Source: Flavobacteriales bacterium (GTDB lineage: Bacteria > Bacteroidota > Bacteroidia > Flavobacteriales_D > Sanyastnellaceae). Taken from it: DNA of 9,425 nt. Below, piece by piece: positions 6,154 to 9,425 of this stretch. Position 1 is the first letter of the stretch; each line of letters starts with the position of its first letter. The translations under genes and the position numbers were made by a program. Below the pieces are notes generated by a model. It was not told where the DNA came from. It did no database searches and was given only the letters and a program-made list of their open reading frames with translations. Location of the stretch: positions 1,874-11,298 of the forward strand of contig WTJL01000231.1 of NCBI GenBank assembly GCA_011524845.1. The letters run 5' to 3'.

Positions 6154-6927
6154 TCAGTGCAAAAGGAACAAGAAGGCAAACAGGTAGAACCACAGCAGTC
6201 CCAGGAAGTGCCAATAGATGCCTGTGGCCTTGAGCCGCACGGTGTCGCCTTGGTGGATGACGCCGGTGAACACGCGGATGCCGTTGACCACCAGGTAAAT
6301 GAGCCCAAAGACGAGGTGCAGAATGTGGACCATCACCAGCGCCCAGATGTACCCGCCGCCGCTGTTGGAGGACTGCAGCACTTTGGTGGTGATGGGTTGC
6401 ACCATCAAGGCGTCGTCAGAGGCATAGAGCTCGCCGCGCACGGCATCGTGCAGAAGCACTTGACCGTCGTAGCGGAAGTCGTAGTCCTCGCCATACACCG
6501 AGTTGCTTTCGTAAATCGCGGCGAGGTTGTTCCAACGGAAGGCGGTGCCCTGGGCCGTGTCGCTGGTGTTCCAGCCCATGCCGACCGAGGCCAAGTCCTT
6601 CCATCCCTCCGCCTGGGTGACGGTGAACCCAATGCCCAAGACCAATGTCAGGGCGAGGCCCACGATGCCTTGGTTGGTTTGGCCTGCCTTCACGGCGCGT
6701 GTGGCCCACCACAAGGTGGCACTGCTGAGCGCAATCAATCCATTGCTCACCCAAAACATGTCTGGCGCGGGGATGTGCACCCAAAACTGCCCCATGTTGC
6801 TCACGATGTAGGCAGAGGTGAATCCAGCGAACAACATGGTCACCGCAAAGACGATGAAGTACATCAACATGGTCTTGGTGCGCTCTCGCACTTGGCCGTC
6901 GAGGCCTTCAAACACGCGTTCACTCAT
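6154..6927 (-). CDS. Cytochrome c oxidase subunit III-type protein (first copy)
   Basis: This 257-aa membrane protein is of the heme-copper oxidase subunit III family, shorter and more divergent than the copy downstream. Five helices are visible at about 20-42 (LFAGFTSAYIVSNMG), 58-76, 87-106, 192-216 (ALVMVHILHLVFGLIYL) and 234-256 (ATGIYWHFLGLLWFYLFAFLFLL). The acidic residue usual in the first helix motif is missing: the equivalent stretch reads IVFAVTMLFAG, which matches my memory of the first of the two Bacteroidota COX3 proteins. Residues about 112-190 form a soluble insertion rich in Asp, Ser and Tyr between helices 3 and 4. The ATG at 6927 overlaps the ctaB stop (ATGA), indicating translational coupling. 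Two tandem COX3-type genes are usual in Bacteroidota oxidase operons, and both probably belong to one oxidase, although that is inference. Confidence 0.93.
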   Translation of the reverse strand: MSERVFEGLDGQVRERTKTMLMYFIVFAVTMLFAGFTSAYIVSNMGQFWVHIPAPDMFWVSNGLIALSSATLWWATRAVKAGQTNQGIVGLALTLVLGIGFTVTQAEGWKDLASVGMGWNTSDTAQGTAFRWNNLAAIYESNSVYGEDYDFRYDGQVLLHDAVRGELYASDDALMVQPITTKVLQSSNSGGGYIWALVMVHILHLVFGLIYLVVNGIRVFTGVIHQGDTVRLKATGIYWHFLGLLWFYLFAFLFLLH

Positions 6928-7784
6928 GGGGTGGGGGGGATTTTGTCGAGGACGTAGACGATTTGGACCAAAGGCAAATAAATGAAGCTCGCAAACATCA
7001 AACGCCGTGCGGCGTCCAACGTCAACTCACGCAAGAGGCGGAAGGCAAACCACGAGAATCCGAGGCCCGCAATCACGCCCACCGCAAACGCAACATCTCC
7101 CACCATCGGTTGGTTCAGCGCCCAAGGCAACATGCTGGCTGGGATGCAGAACAAGGTGTACAAGAGGATGAGTTGGGCGGAACGGGCGGTTCGTCCTGCG
7201 TTGAACGGGAGCATCTTGTAGCCCGCCTTGGCGTAGTCTTCATGGGCGAGCCAAGCGATGGCCCAAAAGTGGGGGAACTGCCACATGAATTGCACCGCGA
7301 AGAGGGTGCCTGGCTCAATCCCAAAATCTCCCGTGGCGGCCACGTACCCGATCATGGGGGGCAACGCTCCGGGGAAGGCACCCACAAACACCGACAGACT
7401 CGTCTTGCCCTTGAGCGGGGTGTAGATGAAGGCGTAGCTCACGATGGCGGCGACCCCCAACCACCCGCTGAGCGGGTTGAGGCTGAACAGACACCCCAGT
7501 CCCAAGACTGCGGCCAACAGACTCCACGTCAGGGCTTGTTGCACCGTCATTCGACCGGTGGGCAAGGGGCGATCTTGGGTCCGCGACATCAACCCATCCA
7601 CGCGGCGTTCGATGATTTGATTGAGTCCGTTGGACGCGCCTGTCAAGGCGTAGCCCCCCAAGCTGAGCATCAAAAAGGTCTGGATGTCCATCGTCTCCAC
7701 GGCCATGAACCATCCGAGCACCGCGGACAGCACAACGAAGAATCCGAGTCGGAGTTTGAAAAGCGTGGCGAGGTCGCGGTGCAT
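6924..7784 (-). CDS. ctaB: Protoheme IX farnesyltransferase (heme O synthase)
   Basis: The enzyme transfers a farnesyl group from farnesyl diphosphate to the 2-vinyl group of protoheme IX, making heme O, the precursor of heme A for aa3-type oxidases. It has 286 aa, normal for the UbiA-type CtaB/CyoE family, with an all-helical membrane architecture. The first prenyl-diphosphate/Mg site is NGLNQIIERRVDGLMSRT followed by QDRPLPTGRM (52-79), with N55, D63, M66, R68 and the family's RTxxRPLP. The middle segment YTPLKGKTSLSVFVGAFPGALPP (121-143) is characteristic. The second site is in FMWQFPHFWAIAWLAHEDYAKAGYKMLP (166-193), which contains the usual PHFWA and DYxxAGxxMLP. The ATG at 7784 follows the RemB-like gene by 46 bp, and TAATTTCG lies 6 bp upstream. 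The stop overlaps the first COX3 start. No heme A synthase (ctaA) is visible in the window. Confidence 0.97.
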   Translation of the reverse strand: MHRDLATLFKLRLGFFVVLSAVLGWFMAVETMDIQTFLMLSLGGYALTGASNGLNQIIERRVDGLMSRTQDRPLPTGRMTVQQALTWSLLAAVLGLGCLFSLNPLSGWLGVAAIVSYAFIYTPLKGKTSLSVFVGAFPGALPPMIGYVAATGDFGIEPGTLFAVQFMWQFPHFWAIAWLAHEDYAKAGYKMLPFNAGRTARSAQLILLYTLFCIPASMLPWALNQPMVGDVAFAVGVIAGLGFSWFAFRLLRELTLDAARRLMFASFIYLPLVQIVYVLDKIPPTP

Positions 7785-7790
7785 GGGCGG

Positions 7791-7798
7791 CGAAATTA
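7791..7798 (-). promoter_or_regulatory. Putative -7-like box before ctaB
   Basis: The minus strand reads TAATTTCG, one mismatch from TAnnTTTG, ending 6 bp before the ctaB ATG in the 46-bp gap after the RemB-like gene. Together with the similar box before tolC it suggests a promoter giving a very short leader. No -33 element is evident. Confidence 0.3.
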
Positions 7799-7830
7799 CT
7801 GCAGGATGTTTGGCTGCCCGGTGCCAGCGG

Positions 7831-9393
7831 TCACCAATCGCGTTCGTCCATCACCCGCGCCTGACGCACGCCGATTTCGAGGCGCCCCGCATTCCACGGG
7901 TCTTGCCATGCGCCGGGCGCTTCTTGGGCTTCGAGGCGCATCCACGCCCTGACAAACGCTTCGATGCCGCCTACGCCGTAACGCTCTCCCAGCGGCATGG
8001 ACACATCGAGTTCGATGCGGGACAGGTCGGTGCGCGCTCCCTGCAACAACGTGTGTCCGTCTTCGCCTTCGCGCTCGGAGAACGACGTCCATGGCATCTC
8101 TCCTGCGGCAAAGGACAACAGCGATTCACCCCCTCCAGTCGACCGTCCTTGGACGCGGCGGAGGTAGCTGATGCGGACCGTGTAGACGTCTCGAACGACC
8201 GTCCGAATTCGGGCCCGGCCTTCCACGAAATTGGCCCCTGCCGAGTGCCCCAATGGCTGATGTCCGTGCGTGTACGACAAGGGGAGGGTGTTGTGGGTGT
8301 AGGTCCACGGTCGAACGGCGGCACCTTCCACCAACCATCCAAATTTTCCGGTTCGACTCACCGAAGACATTCCGGCAAGCACGCCCCATTTGTTGCCCCA
8401 CCATCCGTTCCTTTCCAAGAGCTTGGACACCAGCAGTTCATCGAGAAGCACTTGTCCATAGGACGTGACGAGTTGGCCGCGCCGGAAGGTGGTGCGGTGG
8501 GACAATTGTGCGCCGAGCAAGGCGTTGTCCGCCGATCCAAGGCTGTACTCGCGGGGCCTGAAGGCCGCCATGGGAATGAGGTAGTGGGGGTCGACGCGGC
8601 CTTGAAAGGAGACGTCGTTGGCGCGCCATTTCACGGCGCCAAACAGCGCCCCACTCCATCCTCGGCCCAAGTCCACTTCGGTCCATTGGGCCGCGAGCCA
8701 GCCCGTTTCGACGGTGTCGGCCAGGACGTGCCGTGTGCGCAACAACACCTGCGCGTATTGGACGACGCCGGCATCGATCCAGAGCCGCGCCCCCAAGGCC
8801 GGGGCCATGTGCCGATCAAGGAAAAGCGACCGAGCCCCGCGTCCCCAATGGTGACTTTCTTGCCCGATTCGGACAGACACGGAAGGGCTGACAGCCCAGG
8901 ACACCGCGCCTTCCAATCGGTCGACAGACGCCACCGATTCGGTCAAAAGAGCGGCACGACCCAGTCCGTCCATCGTGTTGTGGTCGGCCACCTCGCGGGC
9001 CAGGGGGAAGCCCAAGGGAATGCGCCAGCGGGTGGCGGCGACGTGGTAGGCGCCTCGGTCCAAGAACGAGCCGGAAGTCCCCAATCCCACTGCTGTGCTC
9101 GACGCCCTGAAATCGCCCACGATTTGTCGGGCTTCTCCAAGGACTGAGATGCCGTTGAATTCGCTGAGGGCAGGTTTCAGGCTTGCGGGCCGGTTCCACG
9201 CGGTCATGGGTTGGACACTCGGCACCATCACCTCGGCGCTGTCGCACGCCCTCGCCACTTCCAAAGCACCTGGATCCAGCGGCAAGTGCCACATGGTGGT
9301 GGTTGGCGATTGGGCGTGAAGTCCACCAAGGCTGACCCAAGAAACGAGGGCCACAAAGCTCCACTTGCGCAATTGAGAAAGGCGGTGCGTCAT
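7831..9393 (-). CDS. RemB/Wzi-like outer-membrane beta-barrel protein
   Basis: This is a predicted outer-membrane protein of the capsule-assembly Wzi / gliding-motility RemB family, 520 aa. A signal peptide covers about 1-27 (SFVALVSWVSLGGLHA, then QS). The family pattern is recognisable: RIGQESHHWGRGARSLFLD (175-193, corresponding to the G.G.RSL.LSD motif), then FRPREYSLGSADNALLG (278-294), YGQVLLDELLV (312-322), GWWGNKWG (330-337) and RPWTYTHN followed by LSYTHGHQPLGHSAGANFVE (361-391). Alternating hydrophobic and polar residues throughout suit a large beta-barrel. Wzi anchors capsule at the surface, and RemB is reported for Flavobacterium gliding/surface proteins; which role applies here cannot be told. 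The ATG at 9393 has an in-frame stop 9 bp upstream, so it is the only reasonable start. The gene precedes ctaB by 46 bp but is functionally unrelated to it. Confidence 0.85.
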   Translation of the reverse strand: MTHRLSQLRKWSFVALVSWVSLGGLHAQSPTTTMWHLPLDPGALEVARACDSAEVMVPSVQPMTAWNRPASLKPALSEFNGISVLGEARQIVGDFRASSTAVGLGTSGSFLDRGAYHVAATRWRIPLGFPLAREVADHNTMDGLGRAALLTESVASVDRLEGAVSWAVSPSVSVRIGQESHHWGRGARSLFLDRHMAPALGARLWIDAGVVQYAQVLLRTRHVLADTVETGWLAAQWTEVDLGRGWSGALFGAVKWRANDVSFQGRVDPHYLIPMAAFRPREYSLGSADNALLGAQLSHRTTFRRGQLVTSYGQVLLDELLVSKLLERNGWWGNKWGVLAGMSSVSRTGKFGWLVEGAAVRPWTYTHNTLPLSYTHGHQPLGHSAGANFVEGRARIRTVVRDVYTVRISYLRRVQGRSTGGGESLLSFAAGEMPWTSFSEREGEDGHTLLQGARTDLSRIELDVSMPLGERYGVGGIEAFVRAWMRLEAQEAPGAWQDPWNAGRLEIGVRQARVMDERDW

Positions 9394-9425
9394 GGCGGTT
9401 CAGGCAACGCGACGAGGTCCCTTGG

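Noticed and set aside
7805..7830. Weak inverted repeat (TGGC...GCCA) after the RemB-like gene as a terminator
   Set aside because: There are only four stem pairs with an eight-base loop and no T-run follows, so it is not distinguishable from chance in GC-rich DNA.
7684..9147. A 487-codon open frame on the plus strand
   Set aside because: It is antisense to the RemB-like gene and the start of ctaB. No domain is recognisable, and the minus-strand frame has signal peptide and family motifs.
9390..9425. Possible 3' end of an upstream gene finishing in an ATGA overlap with the RemB-like start
   Set aside because: One frame reads DLVALPEPP followed by a stop that overlaps the ATG, which is plausible, but only about 11 codons are visible and no family can be judged.

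Overview
This window is a GC-rich, tightly packed stretch in which every credible gene lies on the minus strand, so transcription runs from high to low coordinates. It is most likely chromosomal DNA of a high-GC Bacteroidota, probably of the Flavobacteriales/Cryomorphaceae type. The reasons are the gene order (ctaB, two COX3 genes, COX4, SCO, DUF420, small CxxC protein), a RemB/Wzi-like outer-membrane protein, start sites without clear Shine-Dalgarno sequences, and several TAnnTTTG-like boxes just upstream of start codons. I cannot name a species.

Layout, in transcription order. (1) 9393-7831: an outer-membrane beta-barrel protein of the Wzi/RemB family. (2) 7784-6924: ctaB (heme O synthase), overlapping by ATGA with (3) 6927-6154, a first COX3-type subunit. 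After a 118-bp gap comes (4) 6035-5058, a second and longer COX3 subunit, followed after 1 bp by (5) 5056-4679, a COX4-type subunit. (6) 4668-3445 is an unusual two-domain SCO copper-chaperone protein. (7) 3374-2838 is a DUF420 membrane protein, overlapping by 1 bp with (8) 2838-2599, a 79-aa membrane protein with a periplasmic CxxC. (9) 2571-1120 is a TolC-family outer-membrane efflux protein, and (10) 1116-1 is an HlyD/MacA-type periplasmic adaptor that runs off the left edge.

Functionally, genes 2-8 are the accessory part of an aa3-type cytochrome c oxidase locus: heme O synthesis, small core subunits, CuA-site assembly and poorly understood membrane partners. The catalytic subunits I and II are not in the window. 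Genes 9-10 begin an export module whose ABC or RND inner-membrane pump presumably lies beyond the left edge. Putative -7 boxes before ctaB, the second COX3, DUF420 and tolC, plus a perfect 7-bp hairpin at the SCO stop codon, suggest that the co-oriented block is divided into several transcription units.

The most unusual item is the SCO protein. It carries two SCO/thioredoxin-like domains. The first has Ala at both positions of the CxxxC copper site and Asn in place of the copper-binding His, while the second keeps all three ligands. I see no mobile element, CRISPR array, tRNA, rRNA or defence system. No intergenic gap exceeds about 120 bp.
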